A stretch of DNA of 64,000 nucleotides from Paenibacillus durus (GTDB lineage: Bacteria > Bacillota > Bacilli > Paenibacillales > Paenibacillaceae). This document shows, in pieces, positions 35,601 to 43,975 of this stretch. The notes below the pieces were generated by a model that ran no database searches, had not been told where the DNA came from, and worked only from the letters and a program-made list of their open reading frames with translations. The DNA is taken from the NCBI RefSeq assembly GCF_000756615.1, contig NZ_CP009288.1, forward strand, positions 2,852,001 through 2,916,000. Direction: 5' to 3'. Each line of letters starts with the position of its first letter. Within the stretch, counting starts at the first letter, position 1. Both the position numbers and the translations under genes were made by a program.

Positions 35601-36095
35601 TCAACCACATCCATTCCGCAAAATATGCCTGAATTGTTTATGCTGCTCTCTCTCCCCCGCGGCAATGATGATGCAGTCCGGCGGCAGCCTCAGATCGGGT
35701 CCGGGACTGATATGTTTGGTGTGATTTTTTTCGATGACCGCTATTATCGTTACACCGGAACGGGCGCGGATATCAAGCTCGCCAATCGTACGGCCCACAC
35801 AACTGAACCCCGGCTCCAGACGGTACCACTCAATAATCAGATCGTCCAGCGCAACCTCAATGGATTCAAGCGACCTTGGCTTGTATGTGACACCCCCGAT
35901 AATAGCCGAAATATATCTGGCTTCTTCATCGTCCAGTGTAACCATCGAAATACTTTGATCCGGATCGTCATATTCAAAATGATACAGCTCCCGCCGTCCA
36001 TCATCATGTACAATAATAGCGAGCTTATCGCCGCTGCGGGTCTCCAGTACAAATTTTCTCCCGATTCCGGGCAAATCGCATTCTCTAAAGTTCAT
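35601..36095 (-). CDS. khtT: Antiporter regulatory subunit with TrkA-C domain (KhtT-like)
   Basis: A 164-residue soluble protein. The N-terminal part starts MNFRECDLPGIGRKF, as in KhtT, and the C-terminal RCK_C/TrkA-C domain (about residues 75-160) has GVTIIAVIEKNHTKHISPGP. KhtT binds c-di-AMP and adjusts KhtU activity. The start at 36095 has GGAGG eleven bases upstream; an in-frame ATG at 36113 overlaps that site. It is followed immediately by the antiporter gene. c-di-AMP control is inferred from the family. Confidence 0.88.
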   Translation of the reverse strand: MNFRECDLPGIGRKFVLETRSGDKLAIIVHDDGRRELYHFEYDDPDQSISMVTLDDEEARYISAIIGGVTYKPRSLESIEVALDDLIIEWYRLEPGFSCVGRTIGELDIRARSGVTIIAVIEKNHTKHISPGPDLRLPPDCIIIAAGEREQHKQFRHILRNGCG

Positions 36096-36158
36096 AATAA
36101 ATCCAGCCTCCAATAACTCGGATGTATTCGTAAGTTGACTATTTCGTCCATAATGTAT

Positions 36159-36536
36159 TCAGCCGCCGAATGTGAAAACCACATAATTAGAGGTAAATTT
36201 AAGCGGATACAGAAGCAAGCGCTTCAACAGATTATAGATAACCGGATAAAATAACGCGAAAAGCAGAGGCAAAAGATAAGGCTTCAGCGCGATAAGAGCG
36301 GTTTGTTCATAGGGAAGACGCGATAATGTTAGGGGAAAATGCTGCTTAGGATGCAGGCGTGCGGATGATACCGCAAAATGGCGCTCCTGCTGTTCGATGC
36401 CTTTTGTCCCTTTCTCTTGAGCTGCTTGACTGCTCCAATCCATGAAGACAGATGCGGGCAAGGCAAATGCAAGGATGATGGCCAATGCAAGGCGGATGAG
36501 CCCAGTTCGCGTTCTTAGATCTATATATTGAGTCAA
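36159..36536 (-). CDS. Small membrane protein, unknown function
   Basis: A 125-residue protein starting at TTG 36536, six bases after a strong AAGGAGGT site. A hydrophobic stretch (about 13-31) and a second one near residues 85-110 bracket a charged middle region; the C-terminus ends in aromatic and Thr residues (YVVFTFGG). I do not recognise a family. It ends 63 bases before khtT on the same strand with no terminator between, so it may be co-transcribed with the antiporter pair. Confidence 0.7.
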   Translation of the reverse strand: MTQYIDLRTRTGLIRLALAIILAFALPASVFMDWSSQAAQEKGTKGIEQQERHFAVSSARLHPKQHFPLTLSRLPYEQTALIALKPYLLPLLFALFYPVIYNLLKRLLLYPLKFTSNYVVFTFGG

Positions 36537-36707
36537 AAGGGGACCTCCTTAGCCGATCTAGTATATAATCATAACATAGCGGCTGCTCAGATCCAAATGA
36601 ACGAGGCGGGGCGCAACCCTTGCCATGCATTCCGCGTACATAAATGTAAACAATTGGGCATTGCGGATACGAGATAAGCAAAGTTTATAAGAACAGGGGG
36701 AATGAAT

Positions 36708-37118
36708 ATGAGCGAATGGACCGGGTCAGCCACGTTTGAGCAGCCCAGCGCTTTTGAACTCTTTTGGCATGGTACACCGATATTCTTCAAAATCTTTGCC
36801 TTGGTAATTTTCTCAATAATGATCTATGCCATTGTCAAAGGAATGAAACAGTGGATGGCTAACAATGCAAGCGAACTGCTCACGGTGTCCTGCACTGTCG
36901 TTGCCAAACGGTTCAGAGTGCGTGGAGGTTCGGGAGACGCAAGTGCAAGTACGGATTATTATGTAACCTTTGAAACGTCAAACGGCGACAGAGTAGAACT
37001 TGAAGTGCCTGACAGGCTGTACGGGCTGATTGTTGAAGGCGACCGGGGAGACCTGACTTATCAAGGAACGAGATTCAAAGGGTTCGAGCGGGCTGCGGAC
37101 CGAGACAGTATGAGATAA
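36708..37118 (+). CDS. DUF2500-family membrane protein
   Basis: A 136-residue protein with one membrane helix near residues 25-42 and a soluble beta-rich domain. The segments TVSCTVVAKRFRVRGG, TDYYVTFET and GDRGDLTYQGTRFKGF match the DUF2500 pattern. Function is unknown. The ATG at 36708 has AGGGGG seven bases before it; the ATG at 36702 is too close. It converges with the NlpC/P60 gene 50 bases downstream. Confidence 0.82.
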   Translation: MSEWTGSATFEQPSAFELFWHGTPIFFKIFALVIFSIMIYAIVKGMKQWMANNASELLTVSCTVVAKRFRVRGGSGDASASTDYYVTFETSNGDRVELEVPDRLYGLIVEGDRGDLTYQGTRFKGFERAADRDSMR

Positions 37119-37168
37119 GCGGCTGGCTGAATATTTTTGTTAAGCGAAAAAGCATAGGCAGGCACGTC

Positions 37169-38092
37169 CTATAGGACGCGCCGCATATGCAGAATAACGT
37201 TGCTCCAATACCCGCTGTCCAGCTGGCTGATCTGAACTCCGGGATCACCCCAGGTGTGTATAAATTTTCCGTCACCAATATAAATGCCGACATGCCCGGG
37301 AATGGAGTCTTTGTCGAACCTACCGGGGACAGTAAAGAAAATCAGATCACCCGGTTCTAACTGTTCCCGGCTGACGGATCTGCCGACATTATCCTGATCT
37401 CTGGCCAGACGCGGCAGATCGACACCAAACTTCTCAAAGACATGACGGGTAAATGATGAACAGTCGAATGTCTTGGATTCCTCGTAAGGAGCCGCACCGA
37501 ATTCATAAGGAACACCCAGATATTTCTTAGAGTAAGAGATCAACTCGTCGGCTTCCGACGAGGACAGGCTCTGAATACGGAACGGCTTGTCTGATTTAAC
37601 CGCCGTGTTCTGCCCTTCTGTATGTTGTTCTTTTGGGGTATCAATAGAAATTTCTCCGCTTCCCTGATCCCAACTGACTGGCGTATTGAATAATTTCGAC
37701 AGGGCGTCAGTCGTCATGTAGATTTTATCATTTTGCCGCTTCGGCGCATCCGGGAGGGTACAGCCTTTACCCAATGATAAGGCGCTTGCCGAACCCGGGC
37801 GCACTCTGTACATTACATCGCTGTATCCAACTTTGGCGTAACCGCCGCCGCCGGGTTCTTCTTCCACACGGTAGCCAAGTGAATTGGCCGCTGCCTCCAG
37901 AGGGACCCATGTTTTGCCGGATGGATCGGTAACAGGCAGATTTTCGATATAACTTCTGGAATGAACCGAAGGCTTGACCGCATTCGTCCGGAGTTGTCCG
38001 TCGTTTCTTACGTTACTGCAGGCTGATGCGGCCAGAACGGCAGCAGACAGTGCAGAGGTCAAGAATAATACTTTTTTTCGATACGTGAACAT
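37169..38092 (-). CDS. NlpC/P60 cell-wall hydrolase with copper-amine-oxidase-like N-terminal domain
   Basis: A 307-residue exported protein. The signal peptide ends AASAC near residue 25, a non-ideal lipobox, so it may be a lipoprotein. Residues about 45-150 form a copper-amine-oxidase-like N-terminal fold (PLEAAANSLGYRVEE). Residues about 180-305 are an NlpC/P60 domain with the catalytic triad in DCSSFTRHVF, GHVGIYIGDG and FIHTWG. Such enzymes cut gamma-D-Glu to diaminopimelate bonds in peptidoglycan. It is divergent from the ABC importer operon. Confidence 0.9.
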   Translation of the reverse strand: MFTYRKKVLFLTSALSAAVLAASACSNVRNDGQLRTNAVKPSVHSRSYIENLPVTDPSGKTWVPLEAAANSLGYRVEEEPGGGGYAKVGYSDVMYRVRPGSASALSLGKGCTLPDAPKRQNDKIYMTTDALSKLFNTPVSWDQGSGEISIDTPKEQHTEGQNTAVKSDKPFRIQSLSSSEADELISYSKKYLGVPYEFGAAPYEESKTFDCSSFTRHVFEKFGVDLPRLARDQDNVGRSVSREQLEPGDLIFFTVPGRFDKDSIPGHVGIYIGDGKFIHTWGDPGVQISQLDSGYWSNVILHMRRVL

Positions 38093-38254
38093 CTCTCACG
38101 CTCCATTTTCAAAATTGTAAACTCAGTATGCTCAGCCGCCATCTTTTTATGTGGCCGGGTTCCAGGAAATGGCTGCCAGGAATAATCAGGATGAATAGCC
38201 CTGGAACTGGGGGAACATGCGGATAGCCGGGCTTGACGAGGTTGTTTTTTCGGA

Positions 38255-38281
38255 TTGACGGAAATTGAACCTACATATAAT
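38255..38281 (+). promoter_or_regulatory. Possible promoter of the ABC importer operon
   Basis: TTGACG (38255-38260) and a perfect TATAAT (38276-38281) are 15 bases apart, shorter than the ideal 17, about 80 bases ahead of the first gene. No T-box or other riboswitch was recognised in the 268-base gap. Confidence 0.5.
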
Positions 38282-38361
38282 ATGGTTTCATAGATAGCTG
38301 GCACGGATGTGGTTTGCCGTCCGCATTCACTTTAAAACTAAAATAGAAGAGGGGATTCTAC

Positions 38362-39423
38362 ATGAAGAGAAAGAAAATTTGGCTAGGGCTCAGTTTGTGT
38401 GTCATGCTTGCAGCGGCAGGCTGCGGTAACAATAATAATGCGGCGGATACCGGCGCCACGGCCTCCCCGGGCAGCACTGCCCAGAACACCGCGAGCGCCG
38501 ATACCAAAACTTATAAGATCGCCGTATCACAATATGTTGAGCATCCGTCGCTGGATGCAACGTATGACGGCATTATAGCCGCACTCAAGGATGCGGGGAT
38601 CGTCGAAGGTCAGAACCTTACCGTTGACTTTGAGAACGCTCAGGCGGATGCTGCCAACAATTTGTCCATCGCCCAGAAAATTGCCGGTGAAGATAATGAC
38701 CTGACCATCGGAATTGCAACACCGTCCGCTCAAGCGCTTGTGCAGGCGGTCAAAGACGATACGCCGGTATTGTTTGCAGCCGTAACGGACCCGCTTGATG
38801 CGAAAGTGGTAACGAATCTTGAACATCCGGGAGGAAATGTATCAGGTGCGTCGGATACGAATCCTGAGGCGATAATCAGACTGATGGATTTCATCGCCGC
38901 TCAGTTTCCAAATGTGAAGAAGCTGGGGCTGATTATCAATGAAGGCGAACCGAACGCCGTTGTAATGGCGGACAAAGCCAAGGCTGCCCTTGACAAGCAT
39001 GGCATCGAGCTGGTTAAAGCTCCGGTGACCAACACTTCCGATGTCAAACAAGCCGCCGAATCCTTGGTTGGACGGGCGGACGCGCTGTACATTACCCTTG
39101 ATAACTCGGTTGTAAGCGGAGTTGATTCCATTATCCAGGTAGCCAATGAGAATAAGCTTCCGTTCTTCTCGAGCGACCGCGACACTGTCGAAAGAGGCGC
39201 TTTTGCCACAGTCGGCTTTAAGTATTTCGACCACGGCTATCAAGTCGGACAAATGGCGGTTGAAGTACTCAAGAATGGCAAGAAAATCGGTGATCTTCCT
39301 GTGACGGTGCAGCAGAAGCTGGACGTTATCCTTAACCTGAAGGCTGCCGCGGCTCAGGGAATTGAAGTCACGGACGCCATGAAGAAAGAAGTAGCCGACC
39401 CAACCAACGATATCATTCAATAA
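38362..39423 (+). CDS. ABC transporter substrate-binding lipoprotein (TrpX/YufN-like)
   Basis: A 353-residue lipoprotein with the lipobox LAAAGC near residue 21 and a spacer rich in Ala, Thr and Ser. The mature part (YKIAVSQYVEHPSLDATYDG, GVDSIIQVANENKLPFF) belongs to the ABC_sub_bind family, which includes tryptophan- and tyrosine-linked binding proteins such as TrpX. The substrate is not shown. It is followed by the permease and ATPase genes. AGAGGGG precedes the ATG. Confidence 0.9.
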   Translation: MKRKKIWLGLSLCVMLAAAGCGNNNNAADTGATASPGSTAQNTASADTKTYKIAVSQYVEHPSLDATYDGIIAALKDAGIVEGQNLTVDFENAQADAANNLSIAQKIAGEDNDLTIGIATPSAQALVQAVKDDTPVLFAAVTDPLDAKVVTNLEHPGGNVSGASDTNPEAIIRLMDFIAAQFPNVKKLGLIINEGEPNAVVMADKAKAALDKHGIELVKAPVTNTSDVKQAAESLVGRADALYITLDNSVVSGVDSIIQVANENKLPFFSSDRDTVERGAFATVGFKYFDHGYQVGQMAVEVLKNGKKIGDLPVTVQQKLDVILNLKAAAAQGIEVTDAMKKEVADPTNDIIQ

Positions 39424-39486
39424 TAAAGATTTGAACCGGGGCGATCCTTTACAGGCGCCCCTTGCCGTTTGAAGGAGGAAGTCATC

Positions 39487-40416
39487 ATGTGGAATTCAAT
39501 GCTTGGAGCGGTAGAGCTGGGGCTGCTTTATGCTTTAATGGCTTTAGGTGTATATATTACGTTTCGGATCTTGGATTTTCCTGATCTGACGGTGGATGGC
39601 AGCTTTGCTACTGGCGGCGCCATTGCCGCCGTCATGATCACCCACGGCTATACGCCGTGGCTGGCTACGCTCGGGGCGCTCGCCGGCGGTGTGCTCGCCG
39701 GATTGTGCACCGGTCTGCTGCATACTAAAGGGAAGATTAACGGACTGCTGTCGGGGATATTGATGATGATCGCGCTCTATTCGATCAACTTGCGGATCTT
39801 AGGCAAGCCCAATGTGTCGCTGATGGGTGAGACAACACTGATTTCCCTGATGAATCCGCTGTATGTTATGCCGTTCGTGGTCATCGCCGTGAAGCTGCTG
39901 ATGGATGTGTTCCTGCGCACCGACCTGGGCCTTGCCCTGCGGGCGACGGGAGACAACTCGAGGATGATTCGCAGCTTCGGTGTGAATACGGACAGTACGA
40001 CGATTCTCGGCATCAGCCTGTCGAACGGGCTGGTGGCGCTCTCTGGAGCGCTCATTGCCCAGTACCAGGCCTTTGCCGATTCCTCAATGGGCATCGGGAT
40101 GATCGTTATCGGCCTCGCCTCCGTTATTATCGGCGAAGCAATCTTTGGCTCGCGCAGCGTGTTCCGCGCGACGCTGGCGGTTGTGCTGGGCTCGATTGTG
40201 TACCGGATCGTTGTCGCGCTGGCGCTGAGGGTGGATTGGCTGGACGCCTCCGACCTTAGATTGATAACGGCCATTATCGTAATAATCGCCTTGGTGTTCC
40301 CATCGGTGCAGCGCTTCCTCAAGCAAAAGAACAACGCACGCAAGCGAACGGCCGAGCTGGCCGAGCAAGCCTTGAAGGGCAAGAGAGGGGGGACTGCTAA
40401 TGCTAAAGCTCGATAA
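39487..40416 (+). CDS. ABC transporter permease (TrpY-like)
   Basis: A 309-residue permease with about eight hydrophobic helices, starting MWNSMLGAVELGLLYALMAL. FPDLTVDGSFATGGA is typical of the permeases that pair with ABC_sub_bind proteins. The ATG at 39487 is chosen because GAAGGAGG lies before it; the upstream in-frame start at 39469 overlaps that site. The end overlaps the ATPase gene by 17 bases. Confidence 0.9.
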   Translation: MWNSMLGAVELGLLYALMALGVYITFRILDFPDLTVDGSFATGGAIAAVMITHGYTPWLATLGALAGGVLAGLCTGLLHTKGKINGLLSGILMMIALYSINLRILGKPNVSLMGETTLISLMNPLYVMPFVVIAVKLLMDVFLRTDLGLALRATGDNSRMIRSFGVNTDSTTILGISLSNGLVALSGALIAQYQAFADSSMGIGMIVIGLASVIIGEAIFGSRSVFRATLAVVLGSIVYRIVVALALRVDWLDASDLRLITAIIVIIALVFPSVQRFLKQKNNARKRTAELAEQALKGKRGGTANAKAR

Positions 40417-41194
40417 TGTATCCAAGCTGTTCAATCCGGGCACGCCGGACGAGAAGATCGCTCTGCTCGGAATTGATCTGGAGCTGATTCCGGGAGATTT
40501 CGTCACGATAATCGGCAGCAACGGAGCAGGGAAGTCGACGCTGATGAATATCATTTCCGGCGTAATGAAGCCGGATTTGGGTGAAGTCTTCATCGAAGGA
40601 AGCTCGATCAGCCATTTGGCCGAGCATCAGCGAAGCCGCTGGATCGGACGGGTCTTTCAAGATCCGATGGCCGGCACGTCGCCCCGCATGACCATTGAAG
40701 AGAATCTGGCAATGGCTTATAAGCGCGGCAAGAGCAGAGGCCTGTCCATCGGCGTATCCTCCTCGAAGCGGACGATGTTTCGCGAAGAGCTTGAGCGGCT
40801 TGGCATCGGCCTGGAGAATCGTCTGCGTGCGAAGGTAGGTTTGTTGTCGGGGGGAGAAAGACAGGCGCTAAGCCTGCTGATGGCTACGTTTACGAAGCCG
40901 CAAATATTGCTGTTGGACGAGCATACGGCAGCCCTCGATCCTGCCAGAGCGGATCTGATTACTCAGCTGACCGAATCCATCGTACGGGAGATGAAGCTGA
41001 CAACTCTGATGGTAACCCATAATATGGAGCAGGCCATCCGGCTTGGCAATCGGCTCATTATGATGGACAAGGGACAGATTATCCTTGATATAGACGAGAA
41101 GCGCAAAAAAGACCTGACGGTAGAACGTCTTCTGGGCGAATTCGAAACCATCAGCGGACACAAACTGGCGGATGACCGAATCGTGCTAGGCTAA
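40400..41194 (+). CDS. ABC transporter ATP-binding protein (TrpZ-like)
   Basis: A 264-residue ATPase with Walker A GSNGAGKSTLMN, signature LLSGGERQAL, Walker B ILLLDEH and the H-loop THNMEQA. It powers the adjacent permease. The overlap with the permease gene and the terminator 80 bases downstream define a three-gene operon. Confidence 0.92.
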   Translation: MLKLDNVSKLFNPGTPDEKIALLGIDLELIPGDFVTIIGSNGAGKSTLMNIISGVMKPDLGEVFIEGSSISHLAEHQRSRWIGRVFQDPMAGTSPRMTIEENLAMAYKRGKSRGLSIGVSSSKRTMFREELERLGIGLENRLRAKVGLLSGGERQALSLLMATFTKPQILLLDEHTAALDPARADLITQLTESIVREMKLTTLMVTHNMEQAIRLGNRLIMMDKGQIILDIDEKRKKDLTVERLLGEFETISGHKLADDRIVLG

Positions 41195-41272
41195 GCCGCC
41201 AGCTTCGATCTAACCCGGATGCTTGTTTCGATTTATCGGTACTTGCATCAAAAATGGAATCACATAGAGCAT

Positions 41273-41297
41273 AGGCTCCACGCCAGTGGGGCCTTTT
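41273..41297 (+). terminator. Intrinsic terminator after the ABC operon
   Basis: A nine-base stem (AGGCTCCAC with GTGGGGCCT, one G-U pair) and GCCA loop are followed by TTTT. Confidence 0.7.
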
Positions 41298-41372
41298 GCT
41301 TTCATTGCAGGGTTAGATGTGATAGCATGTTGCCCTATAATCTAACTTACACCTTTGAGAGGAGGTCGGATG

Positions 41373-42095
41373 ATGGATGAGCATATTGTATCCATGATCA
41401 AACTGCTTATTGCCATGCTGTTTGGACTATTCATCGGAATCGACCGGCAGTTGAAGCAGAAACCGCTCGGCATTCGTACCAGTATGGTCATCAGCATCGC
41501 CAGCTGTCTCGTTACAATCGTATCGATCCAAGCCTTTGAAAAATTCTCAGGACCGGATCATCCTAATATGGACCCGATGAGGCTCGCGGCGCAGATCGTA
41601 AGCGGCATCGGCTTTCTGGGTGCAGGCGTTATCCTGCGCAGAGGCGGCGATGCGATCTCCGGCCTGACATCGGCAGCGCTGATATGGACGGCGTCGGGAA
41701 TTGGCATCACGGTGGGTGCAGGCTTCTATATCGAAGCGGGTATTGCTGTAGTACTGCTCATTTTTGCGGTCAATGCGGTTCCTTGGCTTATCCGCACCGT
41801 CGGTCCGCAGTCGCTTAACAATCACGACATTTCCGTGAAGATTACTATGGCGAGCGATAAGGCCATGGTTCAAGTCATCAATAAAATCGAAAATCGGGTG
41901 GGACAGAGTAAAGGCAAGACTAAAAGGAAATTCCGTGAAAGAATGGTCCGGCGGATGAAAATCAAGGACCTGGATGACGGAAAACAAATGATCGATATGG
42001 TGCTATCCGCCCCCGACCGCGATTTTTGCACCGAAATCTATTATGATTTAAAGGATATTGAGCATATCTTGAACGTTGAAGTGGAGCAGTTGTAA
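41373..42095 (+). CDS. MgtC/SapB-family membrane protein
   Basis: A 240-residue protein. The MgtC domain (about 10-145) has five hydrophobic helices with IDRQLKQKPLGIRTSM and GFLGAGVILRRG, the conserved family motifs. A soluble C-terminal part follows, containing the very basic stretch KGKTKRKFRERMVRRMKIKD. MgtC proteins help bacteria cope with low magnesium and can inhibit F-type ATP synthase; that is family knowledge only. The second of two adjacent ATG codons is preferred, six bases after GGAGGT. Confidence 0.9.
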   Translation: MDEHIVSMIKLLIAMLFGLFIGIDRQLKQKPLGIRTSMVISIASCLVTIVSIQAFEKFSGPDHPNMDPMRLAAQIVSGIGFLGAGVILRRGGDAISGLTSAALIWTASGIGITVGAGFYIEAGIAVVLLIFAVNAVPWLIRTVGPQSLNNHDISVKITMASDKAMVQVINKIENRVGQSKGKTKRKFRERMVRRMKIKDLDDGKQMIDMVLSAPDRDFCTEIYYDLKDIEHILNVEVEQL

Positions 42096-42176
42096 GAACT
42101 AGATACACACGAAATGATATATGGTAATCTATCTTTAGTGAAAGAAATTACATTAATTGGGAGAAGGGGTGCGCCA

Positions 42177-43175
42177 GTGGGTATAGAGGCATACGAAGGA
42201 CTATTTGAGGGAGAAGACGCGGTATGGCTCAGAGCCGGCCGTTATGAAGCGGCGGTGCTGCCGGGAATCGGCGGCAACTTGATTGCGTTCCGTGATACGC
42301 AGAGCGGTTATCGCTTCCTGCGAGAACCGGGAACGGAAGGTATGGATGCTTTTAAAAAAAGCCCTGGAGTATACGGGATTCCCGTACTGTTCCCGCCGAA
42401 CCGATTTGAGGACGGTAAACTTCCTTGGAACGGACAAGTATATCGTCTGCCGATTAATGAGGAAGCGACCGGTAACCATATACACGGTTTTTTATATACG
42501 GCGGCTTGGCAGGTGGAAGACTTCGGGACCGGAAAGAACGAGAGCTATGTTACTATAGCGGTAAAAGTGGACGAGAAGCATCCGTCTTACAAATATTTGC
42601 CGCATAAATACACCGTTAAGCTTCGCTACGGCCTGTCGGAAGCGGGACTGTCCCAACAGGTTCTGATTCGCAACGACGGGGATGAGGCGATGCCCTGCCT
42701 GCTGGCTTTTCATACGGCGGTCAACGCTCCGTTTGCACCGGAAAGCGCCGCGAGCGATTACCGGGTGAAGCTAACCATCGGGAAGCGGTGGCAGCTTAAT
42801 GAACGGATGCTTCCGACGGGGGATTATCAGCCTCTTACGTCTGAAGAGACGGACCTTCGGGAAGAAGGAGTATACCCGTTCTTTGCTTCGCTGGATAACC
42901 ATTATACAGCCGTCCCACAAAATGGGCGCAACCGGATGGAACTTACCGATACGAGACTTGGCGTGACTCTTGTTTATGACGTGGGCACATCCTATAAGCA
43001 GTGGATGATCTGGAACAATGGCGGGGCGGAGGGCTTTTTCTGCCCCGAGCCCCAGATAAATCTGATCAATGCGCCAAATGTGCAGCTGCCGGCCGAAGAA
43101 ATCGGCTTATTCAGTCTGCAGCCGGGCGAGTATTGGGAAGAAACCGCGAGATTGTATGTAAAGAAAACAACATAA
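42177..43175 (+). CDS. Aldose 1-epimerase family protein
   Basis: A 332-residue mutarotase-fold protein. HIHGFLYTAAW, AFHTAVNAPF and the catalytic-glutamate region FFCPEPQINLINAPN match the aldose epimerase family. Translation likely begins at GTG 42177, seven bases after GAGAAGGGG, although the frame is open from 42114. The substrate sugar cannot be told. It follows mgtC by about 80 bases. Confidence 0.88.
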   Translation: MGIEAYEGLFEGEDAVWLRAGRYEAAVLPGIGGNLIAFRDTQSGYRFLREPGTEGMDAFKKSPGVYGIPVLFPPNRFEDGKLPWNGQVYRLPINEEATGNHIHGFLYTAAWQVEDFGTGKNESYVTIAVKVDEKHPSYKYLPHKYTVKLRYGLSEAGLSQQVLIRNDGDEAMPCLLAFHTAVNAPFAPESAASDYRVKLTIGKRWQLNERMLPTGDYQPLTSEETDLREEGVYPFFASLDNHYTAVPQNGRNRMELTDTRLGVTLVYDVGTSYKQWMIWNNGGAEGFFCPEPQINLINAPNVQLPAEEIGLFSLQPGEYWEETARLYVKKTT

Positions 43176-43209
43176 CAATTTTAGCTTAAGAACGGTATGG
43201 AGGAATGAC

Positions 43210-43887
43210 ATGCAGCTTATTGCCATGCTTACGATGCTGATTGATCATATCGGATATATCTTTTTTCCCCAGGACCTTGGGTGGCGGTATATCGGAAGAA
43301 TTGCTTTCCCCATCTATTGTTATGCGCTTGTCCAGGGGCATCTCTATACCTCCTCCAAGTCCCGATACTTGCTGCGGCTGCTGATTATCGCGCTGATCGC
43401 GCAAGTTCCGTACAATTTGGCCCTCGATCCGGGAGGACTGAATGTCGTCTTTACGCTGCTCCTTTCCGAACTCGTGCTGATTGCGCTGGACAAGCTGCCC
43501 AAACTGTGGATGGGCATTATAGTTACAGCTCCGGTCCTTTGGGTAATGGACTATTTCCCGCTTGATTATAATGCGTACGGATTGCTGCTGGTGCTGATCT
43601 TCCGCTATGCTCATTCGTACAGGCTTGTTCTTGCGCATTTGGCGCTGAATGTAATTTATATGTTTTATTATGGCTGGACGGTTCAAATGTTGAGTCTACT
43701 GCCGACGCTGGTGATCGCATACGGACCCGAACTGTGGGAACATCTCCGAAAACGGAGCATGCCGCGTTTAGTGTGGTGGTTGTTTTACCCGGGGCACTTG
43801 GCTGTACTTGCCATCATCCGACTATTATACTATGGCGAATTGCCGGAAATGGACTGGAGAATTATTTTTTTATGTAAAAGTATGTAA
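43210..43887 (+). CDS. TraX-family membrane protein
   Basis: A 225-residue integral membrane protein with about seven helices. It begins MQLIAMLTMLIDHIGYIFFP, and RYIGRIAFPIYCYALVQG matches the TraX family, named for F-pilin acetylation but widespread on Firmicutes chromosomes with unknown roles, possibly acyl transfer. TATGGAGGA precedes the ATG by eight bases. Confidence 0.87.
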   Translation: MQLIAMLTMLIDHIGYIFFPQDLGWRYIGRIAFPIYCYALVQGHLYTSSKSRYLLRLLIIALIAQVPYNLALDPGGLNVVFTLLLSELVLIALDKLPKLWMGIIVTAPVLWVMDYFPLDYNAYGLLLVLIFRYAHSYRLVLAHLALNVIYMFYYGWTVQMLSLLPTLVIAYGPELWEHLRKRSMPRLVWWLFYPGHLAVLAIIRLLYYGELPEMDWRIIFLCKSM

Positions 43888-43906
43888 AATCAGCATGTTC
43901 TATCTA

Positions 43907-43935
43907 TTTACAGAATATCCCTCACCTGCGATAAT
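43907..43935 (+). promoter_or_regulatory. Promoter of the copper-amine-oxidase-domain lipoprotein gene
   Basis: TTTACA (43907-43912) and GATAAT (43930-43935) with a 17-base spacer, 40 bases before the next start. Confidence 0.6.
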
Positions 43936-43975
43936 AGTTTTGCATGCCTAAATCAAGAGAGAGAAGAGGGATTCA

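Noticed and set aside
37166..37177. GTCCTATAGGAC palindrome at the end of the NlpC/P60 gene
   Set aside because: Short, partly coding and without a T-run; not supported as a terminator or site.
38093..38361. T-box or other riboswitch before the ABC importer
   Set aside because: No specifier loop or T-box antiterminator sequence could be found by eye.
43186..43686. A 166-codon minus-strand frame opposite traX-like gene
   Set aside because: Charged, repetitive translation with no hydrophobic core or start signal.
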